A stretch of DNA of 64,000 nucleotides from Euphorbia lathyris (lineage: Eukaryota > Streptophyta > Magnoliopsida > Malpighiales > Euphorbiaceae), in the NCBI RefSeq assembly GCF_963576675.1, contig NC_088916.1, forward strand, positions 22,419,501 through 22,483,500. The letters run 5' to 3'. Positions 10,495-20,727 of this stretch are shown in pieces. Under the pieces are notes generated by a model. That model ran no database searches. It had not been told where the DNA came from and saw only the letters and a program-made list of their open reading frames with translations. The translations under genes were made by a program, and so were the position numbers. The first letter of the stretch is position 1. Every line of letters begins with the position of its first letter.

Positions 10495-10853
10495 TCAATC
10501 AGAATGATCATTTGAAATTTCATCTCTACTATGAAGAGAAACAGAGGAATCAATCTGAGCTTGACTTTCTTGAGAGAAATTGGAGTAGTTAGTGTGACTG
10601 TCCTGTGATAGAATTTCAAAAGCTTTAAACCTACCTTCTTCGTCAATGGAACTTGTATTTATAATAGGTGCTTGAACTGGAATTTTGCCTTCAACCATGT
10701 TTACAACTGAAGACATTGATGGTCTTAATGTTGGTGATGGGTTTGTGCATAACAGAGCAAGTGTAAGTATTCTTCTTGCCTCTTCTTTTGAGAAGTTTGA
10801 TCCTAAGAATGGATCAACTAGTTCTAAGAGATTCCCTTGCTCAACACATATGC
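10495..10853 (-). pseudogene. Kinase last exon (C-lobe end and tail)
   Basis: The exon follows an AG acceptor at 10854-10855. It encodes the end of the C-lobe (GNLLELVDPFLGSNF, TLRPSMSSVVNMVEGK) and a serine/asparagine-rich tail with a stop at 10495. The first codons read AYVL, in phase with the previous exon, but the following GNLLELVD is in another frame: about four bases are missing near 10842 where family members have a Gln-Glu-Gln-like stretch. Confidence 0.85.
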
Positions 10854-10899
10854 CTTCATTCAGAATATTTCTTAATCAAGACTAGACAACATTCTATAT

Positions 10900-11285
10900 A
10901 GGCATAATATATTTAAGCCACGAGTACGATTATGAGGCTTGATTCGTAAACGAACCTTACTTGAGCACGGAGAAATTCGACTCAAAAGCTCAGTTATAGG
11001 CTGAACAGACTCGTGAGCAACTTCGATTCGTTATTTTTTATAACAGTATTTCTATATAGGGGAATGTAAAATTGCGTAGTTTTCTAGGTTTCAAAACTAC
11101 GTAACTCGTGATCAAATAAACAAACCGCTTATGAGCAGCTCATGAGCCTGTTCATGAACCTATAACCGAGCCTGCTCGTGAGCTTTCGAGCTGGATTTCG
11201 CCATGTTCAAACTCTGACTCGTTTATAAATCGAACCGAACAATGTCGAACTTTCATCGAGCCGTACGCCAAACAACTCATGAATG
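10900..11285. repeat. MITE-like intronic repeat, copy A
   Basis: The stretch is rich in AGCTCG/GAGCTC-like words and shares an internal block (TATTTCTATAWAGGG followed by a TAAAA..CGTAGTTTT part) with the repeat split at 12945-18238. It lies wholly within the intron between the exons at 10853 and 11358. hAT-type MITEs of this flavour are common in plants; the family assignment is inference. Confidence 0.5.
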
Positions 11286-11357
11286 GCTCGCCCTATCTGT
11301 GATTTTTCTTTTTGAAAATGAAAACAAAAGGGAGGAGAGTGGCATAAATATATTTAC

Positions 11358-11508
11358 CCAATCAAGAAGATAAACAAACTCATCCTTTGGTCTGTAATTG
11401 GTGTTGCTCTTCCCACTAACAATTTCCAAAAGCACAACTCCGAAGCTATAAACATCTGCTTTATCTGTCAAATAACCTCTCATTGCATATTCTGGAGCCA
11501 TATAACCT
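11358..11508 (-). pseudogene. Kinase exon with APE motif
   Basis: The exon encodes [20 protein letters not shown] and [15 protein letters not shown], ending at Trp of LLDW, with AG acceptor at 11509-11510 and GT donor at 11356-11357. The reading frame is intact and the phase joins both neighbours. Confidence 0.9.
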
Positions 11509-11593
11509 CTGCCAACAAAAACAAAACAAACAATCATACATTTTTATCTTTATAAAATACATTAATTATACAATTAATTTGTAAGAATTTTAC

Positions 11594-11831
11594 ATAGTTC
11601 CGGCAATTCGAGTGCTGATATGTGTGTTCTCTTCTTCATCAAGCTTCGCTAAACCGAAGTCTGATATCTTTGCAATTAGATCCTTATCAAGAAGCACATT
11701 CGTAGCTTTTATGTCTCTGTGAACTATTTTCAACCGAGACTCCTCGTGAAGATATGCTAATCCCTTTGCAATTCCCAACACTATCTTCTTTCTTCTTTGC
11801 CAGTCCAACTGAATTCTATGTTCCTCTGGAC
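11594..11831 (-). pseudogene. Kinase exon with HRD and DFG motifs
   Basis: The exon encodes the catalytic loop [14 protein letters not shown] and the metal-binding [10 protein letters not shown], both with all key residues, ending in AGT plus a split Ile codon. Acceptor AG is at 11832-11833, donor GT at 11592-11593. The upstream intron is the one carrying the MITE and the copia element. Confidence 0.9.
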
Positions 11832-12944
11832 CTAATATTAACAAATATTCAGTTTTCACCGTAAATGGTAAAATTTGACATTTAAACAGATATTCTATTG
11901 TGGTCCGGAAACAATTGATCCTGGACCGCAAAGGAGATGACACGTTAATGATGCCAAGAGGAGTCGACATAAGCGTCCGCCTAAGGTATTTAAGGAGGCT
12001 TCCAATTCAAAACTTATTTCAATTACGATATTATAATTATTGAGATCTCAATTGTTAAAAATTATCCCTGTAAATAATTATTATAATGGATGTAGAAAAT
12101 AAGAACATAATCTGCTAAATGGAATAAAAAATCAACAACAATAGTGCACAACTTTTTTTTTCCTTCCAAACAATCTCTCAACAACAATAGCAGAATAGGG
12201 TGGTCTTCAAAATTGATTTCATGATTTGTTTCTTAACAAAAATGGTAAAGTAAAAAAAAATAAAAAATCATGGTTTATCCAATTTGCAAATACAGTCCCA
12301 TAGTTTGAAGTTATAAGATTGTGAATTAATTTTTCTGTTAAAAAAACATTCATGGTTTAGTTAATTTGCATAATGAGACTTTATATACGAGATAATTTGC
12401 AAAGTCGGACTTTTTAATTGTTCCAAATCACTTTTTTTAGGAGTAAATTACCACAACATTTTTTTATGGAATACTTGAATTTGCAAACTACATGAACCAC
12501 AAGCCCATGTTTACACGTTTTAAAACTGCAGGACTGTGTTACAAAAAGGTTAAACTACAAAGACTTTTTTATTATTATTTTACCCTTAACGCTGCTTGCA
12601 AAATATCCTAAAGATTTGATTCTTTTTTAATATTTCAGGAGTAGTTTGATCGTGAATCATTATAGAAAATTTTCAATATAACCTATTACTTTTATTTTGT
12701 CACATCTAATGCATTTAGCCGTTTAATGTTCTTGAAAATTAAGTATGGAGACTAAATGGAAAGGGTCAAACTATTTTACAATATGGTCCATCTACTTAGC
12801 ACTTTTGCAAATAAGTCAAAAATAACACGTGTTCCAATCACATTTTGGAATGTGTTTAAAATCAACAAATCAAATATTGACATGTGTCACTTTGGAGTGA
12901 TTTGTCAAAATATGCTTGTTGAAACAACAAATTGATCCCTTTAG
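11832..12944. other. Left part of the large kinase intron
   Basis: AT-rich, with poly-A and poly-T runs. No ORF or repeat I can name. Confidence 0.6.
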
Positions 12945-13016
12945 GGTTGTAAATGAGTCGAGCTGCTCATGACTTTAAGCTCCGAGCTTGATCGGCTCGA
13001 AAGCTCACAAGGAGAT

Positions 13017-13154
13017 TGTTAGATATTATAATTAGCTTAAGGGTGTTTTAGTAATTTTACCTTTATCAGTTCTATAAATACATGTATCTGTTATTGTTTT
13101 CAATAAGAAAGTATTCTGGATTTCTTCATTTCTATGTTTCTCTGTTATACAAGA
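13017..13154 (+). repeat. 5' LTR, 138 bp
   Basis: It begins TGTTAGATAT and ends TACAAGA. It contains CTATAAATAC at about 13070-13080, a TATA box. Only one base (C here, T in the right copy, near the end) separates it from the 3' LTR. Confidence 0.9.
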
Positions 13155-13166
13155 TGGTATCAGAGC
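13155..13166 (+). promoter_or_regulatory. Primer-binding site (initiator tRNA-Met)
   Basis: TGGTATCAGAGC directly abuts the LTR, which fixes the LTR end at 13154. Confidence 0.92.
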
Positions 13167-13205
13167 TTATAGGGTTGTTCATCTTATTTCTTCTTCTAAA
13201 ACCTA

Positions 13206-14520
13206 ATGGTGAAAAAGAAGCAAAGTTATCTCCGTGCTCTGCAATTGCAACAAATTGACGGTCATGAAACTGAAGTTACGAGTTCATCGGAAGAAGACGA
13301 TGTAGCAGATAGATCTGTTCCTCCGCATCAGAATGTGATCGGAAGTCAGAATATGATCGGCGATCAAGGAGCAACTAGCAAACCGGAATCAGATCGAACG
13401 CGCGATCATTCAGAGAAACAAGTTCAACCTAAGAAGAAATCTCCTATTTCACAACACAAAGACTCAGAATCCTACGGATCGATCTCGGTAACAGATAACC
13501 CTAGCCTAATTCTTGTAAGTTCATTCTTAACTGGAAGTAACAATTACATTCCATGGAGTCATTCTATGCCCTAAGAGCCAAACGCAAGTTGAATTTTATT
13601 TTACAAGACTCGAAGCCTATGTTAGGAACCCATGAGTATGAACGATGGGAAGAAATTGATAGTCTGGTATTTTCCTGGTTAATCAATTCAATCTCGAAAG
13701 AAATTGCGAACGCATTTCTTTATGCTGCATCTGCTAGATTACTATGGATTGAATTGCAACAGCGTTTTGGTGAACATAACGCTCTTCAACTTTTCCATCT
13801 GAAACAAAGAGTTAAGAAAAATAACTCAAGGTAATCAGTCTATTTCATCTTACTTCATGAAATTGAAGAGATGTTGGGATGAAATATCTGTTTTACAACC
13901 TTTTCAGAACTGTAATTGTGGAGGTTCGCAAACTCTATTTCTGAATTCTTGTAAGACAGATCAAGTAATGCAGTTTCTCTCTGGACTAAATCCTGAATAT
14001 GAACATGTTTGTCATCAAATTTTGCTTATGGATCCTATTCCTCACATTAATAGTGCTTATTCTATGGTTCAACGTGTTGAGCGTCAAAGAGGATATGTGG
14101 CAGATAGTCAAACCGATTTTGCCAATGCTGTGGCCACTTCTTCGGCTAAACCTGTTTTCAAAACAACCTCTAACAAAAGGAATAATTCTAAAGACAAAGA
14201 GAACAAGAGTGACAAATATTGTACTCATTGTAAACGATATAAGCATGTGAAAGAGGAATGTTTTCTGTTACACGGCTTTCCGGACTGGTATAAAGGCAAA
14301 AAATCTAATACTTCTGCTACTAATCATGTTTCTGGTTCTAGTTCTGCTACTGCTTCTTTTGTGAATACAGAACTTGATTCACCACTCGATGATGTTAGTG
14401 ATGATGATGGAACTGAGGAATATTTCAGTGGCAACAAAGGCATGGAAAAAGGTGTCATGAAGTTAGTGCAGAAGGAGTTACAACGCCTACTTAAAGGAAG
14501 TCTGTCTCAGAGGCTAAGCC
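13206..14520 (+). pseudogene. Gag of the short-LTR copia element, frameshifted
   Basis: The ATG at 13206 starts a charged N-terminus (MVKKKQSYLRALQLQQ). The gag core follows: NNYIPWSHSM, then in a second frame ALRAKRKLNFI, then in the first frame again YFMKLKRCWDEI. A CX2CX4HX4C knuckle, CTHCKRYKHVKEEC, lies near 14219-14260. Frame changes lie near 13560 (bases missing) and 13825 (one extra A in an A run), and another near 14510 before protease. Confidence 0.85.
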
Positions 14521-15860
14521 GGCTTTCACAGCCTTTGCAAGCAGTGGTATGTATGCCTTGTCTGTTACATCAGTTGCTAGCACAAATAGTTGTGTTTCCT
14601 CTGTGTGGATAATAGATTCTGGAGCTTCTACACATATGTGCAATAATTTGCAAAGTTTTTCTTCCCAAGAACATTTGTCCCACTCTAGAAATATCTATTT
14701 ACCTGATGGACAAGCACAGAAGGTGCTTATCACAGCCACAATTATGCTAAGCCAAGATATAATTTTACAAGGGGTTCTTTACGTGCCACAATTTGAGTTT
14801 AATCTGCTCTCAGTGGGACAGTTATTGGCTGATAGCAAGATTTTAATTCAATTTCTTGCTTCTCATTGCATTCTACAGGACCAGGTCTCTAGCAGATTTT
14901 AGCTGTTGGATCTTGCTATAACGGGCTTTATATGCTCAATCAAGCTTCTTTTCATCCTAGTGTTCTGCAGAGTTATGTTGGTGCTGCTCAACTTCATGTT
15001 AATCATGTGAAAGATTCTGATGTCCATAGCATTTGGCACCTCAGACTAGGTCATGTTTCTTATCAAACTTTAAATAAATTGTTTGGTTCTGTTGCTTCTA
15101 AAAATGTATCTGTTTGTGATGTCTGTCACACGTCCAAACAAACTCGAAAGGTCTTTTATTCTAGTTCTATTAAAACTTCTAGTTGTTTTTCTCTCATTCA
15201 TGTGGATTTGTGGGGTCCTTATAGAAGTCCTGCAACTAATGGAGAAAGATATATGATGACAGTGGTTGATGATTTCTCTAGGGTTACTTGGATTTTCTTA
15301 TTGCATTATAAATCTCAAGTTCCTCAATTACTTGATCAATTTATCCGAATGGTTTCTGTTCAATTTAATGCAAAGGTGCAACATGTCAGGACAGACAATG
15401 GTACTGAGTTCACTAACACATTAACTCAACAAGTTTTTCATTCTCATGGTATTATTCATGAGAAAACTTGTGTTTACACACCTCAACAAAACGGTGTAGT
15501 AGAACGGAAGCATAGACATCTCACTGAGATAGCCAGGGCTTTGCTGCATCAGGCTTATCTATCTCCTAAGTATTGGGGAGAAGCTATGTTACATGCAGCA
15601 CAAATCATTAATGTTTTACCTACAAGGGTATTACATTGGAAGAGTCCTCTTTCCATTCTCACTGGTGTGGATCCTAAGTTGGATTCTTTCAAAGTCTTTG
15701 GCTGTCTATGCTACATTACAAACACCAAACCACATAAGACCAAGTTTGAGGTGCGAGCTTATAGAGCTATTTACATGGGATTAGCACAGGGGCAAAAGGG
15801 ATACAAGGTGTATAACTTGGATACACATAAATTGTGTCTCCCGGGATATTGAATTTTACG
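14521..15860 (+). pseudogene. Protease and integrase of the short-LTR copia element
   Basis: The protease motif is VWIIDSGASTHMC (about 14605-14640). After a frame change near 14895 the pre-integrase zinc domain (WHLRLGHVSY, CDVCHTSKQTRK) and the integrase core follow: IHVDLWGPY, VRTDNGTEF, TPQQNGVVERKHRHL. The frame ends at 15852 where a two-base loss converts the expected continuation into CLPGY and a stop. Confidence 0.88.
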
Positions 15861-16398
15861 AAACCATTTTCCCCTTTTCTTCCTCTTCTTCTACATCTAC
15901 ACCTGACACTTCTGTTTTACCACTTCCTATTTCTTCTGATCCCCAGACCTTCCTATTTTACCTACAGAACCTTTATTTCCTACTTCCTTTTCTCCTTCTT
16001 CTATTCCTTCTACTTCTACATCTGTAGACTTAGTTTCACCTCCTACTTTTATGCCATCTTCTTCTCCTTCTTCTTTTCCTGCTTCCCCTACTTCAGTTTC
16101 CAGATCTTCTATTAAACCAGCACCTGTTCTTAGACAGTCTCATAGAACTAAAAAGCAACCTACTTGGATGACAGATTTTGTTGTTAATTCTGCCCACACT
16201 ACTTCTGATCCTTCTCTTGGTTCTTCAGTTACCTTTTCTCCTCATTATCATGCCTTTTTAACTCAAATTTCTAAAGTCAAAGAACCTCAAACCTATTCTG
16301 AAGCTAAATCAGATCCTGCCTGGGTTAAAGCAATGGATGCTGAACTTTCAGCTCTTGAAACTAATGATACCTGGACTCTTACTACATTGCCTCCATGA
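15861..16398 (+). pseudogene. Integrase C-terminal linker, S/P/T-rich
   Basis: A pyrimidine-rich stretch encodes a disordered Ser/Pro/Thr linker between integrase and RT in alternating frames, then TKKQPTWMTDF and the start of RT (DPAWVKAMDAELSALETNDT). TGA at 16396-16398 interrupts at a position that is often Gly. Confidence 0.75.
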
Positions 16399-17814
16399 AA
16401 GAATACCATTACTACTAGGTGGGTTTTTCGAGTTAAATATAACTCAGATGGTTCAGTGGAGAGGTTTAAGGCTCGTCTTGTAGCAAGAGGTTACAATCAA
16501 AAGCATGGGGTTGACTATACTGAAAGCTTCTCTCCTGTCACTAAAGTAGTCACGGTAAGGTTATTTCTTGCCATTGCTGCTGCAAAAGGATGGACTATTC
16601 ATCAAATTGACATAAACAACGCTTATTTGCATGGTTATGTTGATGAGGACATTTATTTAGAGCCACCAGCGGGTTATACAAAAGCAGAAAAAGGGCAGGT
16701 ATTTAAACTAAACAAGTCATTATATGGGTTAAAACAAGCAGGTAGGCAATGGTACAAGGAATTCACCAGCAAATTGCTTGATTTGGGTTTTGTAAAATCC
16801 TATCATGATTATTGTCTCTTTACTAAGACAACTAAGGAGGATTTTCTTGTGATTGTCATTTATGTTGATGATGCTTTGATTACTGGCTCTTCAGAAAGAT
16901 TAATCTCTGAAGTCAAGATTGCATTAGATAAGGCTTTTACAATTAAAGATCTTGGTCAAGCTAGGTACTTCCTAGGTGTGGAATTGGCAAGATCACCAGA
17001 TGGCTTATTTCTATCCCAACAAAAATACATTTCTGAGATGATAGCTGATGCGGGTCTTACTGATGCACATGCTGTTAATAGTCCAATGCCCAGTGGTGTT
17101 AAACTTGATGATCAATCCAAAATTTGTGCATATCCAGAGAGATACCGAAGAATTATAGGAAGACTTCTATATCTTAGTTTTACAAGACCCGATATTTCCT
17201 TCATAACTCAGCAGCTAAGTCAGTTTATGATGAATCCTACAGAGGTTCATATGCAAGTAGCAATTCATGTCTTAAAGTACTTAAAAGGTACTTCGCATTT
17301 GGGGTTATTCTATCCTAAAGACAATGATTTTCAACTGATCAGTTTCTGTGATTCGGACTGGGGACGTTGTAAAGTGACAAGAAAGTCAGTTACAGGGTAT
17401 TGTATTCTATTAGGGAAATCTTTGATTTCCTGGAAATCAAAGAAGCAAACAACGGTGAGTCGTTCATCTGCTGAAGCTGAGTACAGGGCTATGGCAACAA
17501 CAGTCTGTGAACTAAAATGGCTGAGTTACTTATTGAAGGAATTTCAGATTTCAGTGTCTTTGCCTATACCCATGCACTGTGATAATCAGTCAGCCATATA
17601 CATTGCTGCCAATCCGGTTTTTCACGAGCAAACTAAGCACATTGATATTGATTGTCATGTGGTCAGGGAGCAATATGTTTCTGGATTCATAGATACATCT
17701 TATATCAGTACCAAGTTACAACTGGCAGACTTTCTCACCAAATGTCTACCTAGTTCAAATGTGACTTCTGTTTTGTTCAAGCTTGGAATGCGTTCTACAT
17801 CTTCACAAGCTTGA
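16399..17814 (+). pseudogene. RT and RNase H of the short-LTR copia element
   Basis: The frame downstream of the TGA at 16396 is open to the natural stop at 17814. It holds RT motifs (FKARLVARGYNQKHGVDYTE, SLYGLKQAGRQWY, IYVDDALITG) and RNase H motifs (SFCDSDWGRCKVTRKSVTGY, SSAEAEYRAM, MHCDNQSAI). All catalytic Asp/Glu residues that I can place are present. Confidence 0.92.
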
Positions 17815-17822
17815 GGGAGGAG

Positions 17823-17960
17823 TGTTAGATATTATAATTAGCTTAAGGGTGTTTTAGTAATTTTACCTTTATCAGTTCTATAAATACATGTATCTGTTAT
17901 TGTTTTCAATAAGAAAGTATTCTGGATTTCTTCATTTTTATGTTTCTCTGTTATACAAGA
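17823..17960 (+). repeat. 3' LTR, 138 bp
   Basis: Matches the left LTR with one substitution. It ends TACAAGA, after which the target duplication GAGAT follows. Confidence 0.9.
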
Positions 17961-18337
17961 GAGATTGGGTTATAGGTTCATAAACAAACTCAATTATAAT
18001 GTTCATGAACAAACTCGATAACAATCTTGGTTCGATAATTTGTTTAATAATCGTATTTCTATAAAGGGAAGTGTAAAACTACGTAGTTTTATGTTAAAGA
18101 AATTTCAAATGGACATAATTAATGAGTTGTTCATCGTGAGCATATAAACGAGTTGCTCACGAATAGGATGTTGAGCTCGAGCTCGTCTATTTTCTGCGAA
18201 CTGAGACCAAGGCTCCGCTCAGTTTGGCTCGATTATAACCCTAAATAGACACCATTTACCTGGTACACAAACAAAAATTGCCCTTTTTCCTAGTATGATA
18301 AATTCTAGGAGTTTAGGAAGGAGGTGGAGTAAATTAC

Positions 18338-18536
18338 CAAAAAGTGCACGAGCCAAGCTATTGTTTTCCAAGTACTCATATACTAACAGCAATTGATTTC
18401 CTTCAACGCAACAGCCGTAGAGTTTGACAAGATTTGGATGTTGTAAAGCAGATATCATTCCTATCTCATTCACAAATTCTCGATTCCCTTGCTTTGATTT
18501 TGGAGAAAGCTGCTTAACAGCAATTACTACCCCATC
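18338..18536 (-). pseudogene. Kinase N-lobe exon (AVK lysine, alpha-C)
   Basis: It encodes VVIAVKQLSPKSKQGNREF and NEIGMISALQHPNLVKLYG, with the ATP-binding Lys and alpha-C Glu, ending in LARALFG with a split Gly codon. The donor GT is at 18336-18337, the acceptor AG at 18537-18538. Open throughout. Confidence 0.9.
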
Positions 18537-18619
18537 CTGAAATTATTAACAAGTTGACAATTTCAGAAGTATTTTCTCAATATCTGAAAACAACAACAGT
18601 TTTTATGCATAATTATTAC

Positions 18620-18727
18620 CTTGAAAACTGGCCCAAATCCTCCCTCTCCTATCTTGAATTCAGGATCAAAATTGTTTAATTTGTCTCAAAGTGAAATAAC
18701 CAGTTTGTAGATCTAGTCCACGAAGTT
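18620..18727 (-). pseudogene. Kinase glycine-loop exon with 11-base deletion
   Basis: It reads ELRGLDLQTGYFTLRQIK, then loses frame; the following FDPEFKIGEGGFGPVFK is in another frame. Eleven bases are missing between IK and the Asn of NFDPEF compared with the usual family sequence. That deletion alone destroys the kinase. Confidence 0.85.
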
Positions 18728-18920
18728 CTGTCAAAATTGTGGAATTAACCCAACATGAAAGAAACAACTTGGCTAATAAGATCAAATAGTTCCAATCCAA
18801 CATTAAGTTTGTGTATCAAAATTACAGTATTGATACCATTCCGGATTAATTCGACTATAGGCAAAATTCTTTTTGAACTTAATGCTACTATTCCTTTATC
18901 CAAAAAGAAAAAGAAGTTAC

Positions 18921-19058
18921 CATTGTTATCCTCAGGTTCCTTTCCCCCTAAGTAACCTTTCATTCGAAGGGCTATAAGGATGAGCATGATAACAAAACAT
19001 GTAGCTGCTACGATTCCAATGATTGCTCCAACCGATAAACCATCATCTATCTCATAGT
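18921..19058 (-). pseudogene. Transmembrane exon
   Basis: It encodes a single membrane helix (GAIIGIVAATCFVIMLILIA) followed by the basic stop-transfer RMKGYLGGK, as in plant receptor kinases. Splice sites at both ends are GT-AG and keep phase. Confidence 0.88.
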
Positions 19059-19270
19059 CTACAAGAAGAAAAACATAATATTGAACAACAGGCTTTATAT
19101 ATATTTGCTTTTAATGTTGAAAAGGAGATCAATTCAACTCTCAACTCGCCAATTTATTGCCAAGTAAAGATGGACTTCAATTCAAGAGCTAAATAGCATT
19201 TATATTTCTATACATAGGGTAGGGATGGAATTGGTCATAAATATTAATAAAGAAATACATATAAGCTTAC

Positions 19271-19438
19271 TTGGTGTGATTGTGATGGCTGAATTGCACT
19301 AGTACCTTGACCAGCCCAGTATTAATGGATCTCTAAAGTGCTATTATCAATGCTTACATTTTCAAACACCTCAGTGATTCCAATACCAACTCCTCCAGCT
19401 TTCTCCATTATATTATAATCTTTAAGAACAACATTTCC
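19271..19438 (-). pseudogene. Malectin domain exon 2
   Basis: It encodes NVVLKDYNIMEKAGGVGIGI and ENVSIDNSTLEIH, then TAA where Leu is usual, then YWAGQGTSAI. A deletion removes the next ten or so residues (the usual RGVYGPLIS part) before ITITP at the donor site. Both lesions inactivate the domain. Confidence 0.82.
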
Positions 19439-19832
19439 CTGGGTCAAATTACAACATCAAAAAGATGACAGAAGCATAAGTTAAACAAAAAGTGAACACA
19501 AAAGATGTATCGATCTAGATTTTACATGTTTAGGTTAACATCAAGTTACTTCTAACTTTAGCAGATTTCTACTTCTTTCTCAAACCAAAACTATTCCCTA
19601 AGACAGCACATTTGTCTCTTCAACTTGGCTTATGGACTCAATTTGCCCAAAATGAAGTTTTGGACAATTAAGCTTCAACTTGGTATCTTTTGGCAAATGA
19701 GTCCAAAACCACAGATAAGTTATTTTGGAGCAAATTAACTCTAAGAATCAAGTTGAATAGCCAAACTGGCCTTTATCCAAGAACTCAATATGGAAGTGCA
19801 ATCTTATTGAAAAAAAAAAAGATGCAACTTAC

Positions 19833-20202
19833 TTGAATTGAAACATCAAATATGCGTCTTCCAAGGCTAGTAAAAGACTGATTACTAGTATACATGATCT
19901 CAGCAAAGTGAAGTTGCACTTTATAGCTAGCAGCCGGCCGCAAACAGAGGGCATAGTACTTGAGTGAAAGAGGAGCAAGGCGCGCTGTTTGATAAATTTC
20001 TCCACCACTTATATCCAGATTGAAATTGTTTCGGGCTACAAAAGGAACGTCATCTTTGTTCATATAAAGTCCAGTACTGCTATATGCCATTGTTCTGCAG
20101 ATGGGACAAAGCTGGACGGCCCTCCATCAGAGCTATCTTCTTGATACTGATTATTCTGGAAGGTAACTTTGTGTCCTCCACAATTTATAAATAAGGAATG
20201 AT
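19833..20202 (-). pseudogene. Malectin domain exon 1
   Basis: It encodes SLFINCGGHKVTFQNNQYQE and FVPSAEQW, then continues in another frame as AYSSTGLYMNKDDVPFVARN and YYALCLRPAASYKVQLHFAE. One G appears lost at Trp-Ala (TGGCAT where TGG GCA is expected) near 20088. Confidence 0.85.
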
Positions 20203-20727
20203 CTGCAAATTTGATCAATTTATTATCTTCACAATTTACTCAGTTTTCTCACTGTGAAAATAGATAGCAGTGCTAAAAGCACTCCCAAATTAACAAATCG
20301 GATCAAAATGTATATTACTTTTCTCTTTATTCTTTTGACCAAGTTCAACTAAACTGGCCCCCGAAAAAATAGTAGACGTGTAATTTAATCTAGACTTGTT
20401 TATTCTAACCAGTCAAGTTGAGACTGATTTTTCAAGTGTTGTTCGTGTAGAAATTATTAACTTTTCACTCACGTTCAGGATTTTGAGAACAAGCAAGGCC
20501 CTTTTTCATGCACCAAGAAATCCTACAAGATGGCATATATTGATTGTGAATAATCAAACATTTCCAATTTTTTCTTCTGAAGAAAAAAAAAAGATTGAGC
20601 AATCTTACTTATTGCTTGCAGAAGGCGAAAAACTGGAAGCTAAGTTCCTGTTACATGTTATACATAAATTTGAGAAAGTAATACAACAGATTGAAAAAAG
20701 AAAAAAAAAAAAAAAGGTGATGCTTAC
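20203..20727. other. Intron between the malectin and LRR exons
   Basis: AT-rich with A-runs at about 20583 and 20700. No feature identified; plus-strand ORFs here are not supported. Confidence 0.55.

Larger units (their letters stand above)
13012..17965 (+). mobile_element. Short-LTR Ty1/copia element with non-canonical TG...GA LTR ends
   Basis: The element is 13017-17960. LTRs of 138 bp (13017-13154, 17823-17960) differ at one position. GAGAT at 13012-13016 and 17961-17965 is the 5-bp target duplication. The primer site TGGTATCAGAGC follows the left LTR directly (13155-13166) and a purine tract GAGGGAGGAG (about 17813-17822) precedes the right one. Gene order gag, protease, integrase, RT, RNase H and size (4.9 kb) fit an Ale/Retrofit-like copia. 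The coding region has about six frame changes and a nonsense codon. Confidence 0.92.
12945..18238. repeat. MITE-like repeat, copy B, split by the copia element
   Basis: The left part is 12945-13016 and the right part 17961-18238; between them lies the copia insertion. The outer ends form an imperfect inverted pair: AGGGTTGTAAATGAGTCGAG on the left, and AGGGTTATAATCGAGCC as the reverse complement of the right end. It shares words with copy A in the next intron. I found no convincing target duplication. Confidence 0.5.
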
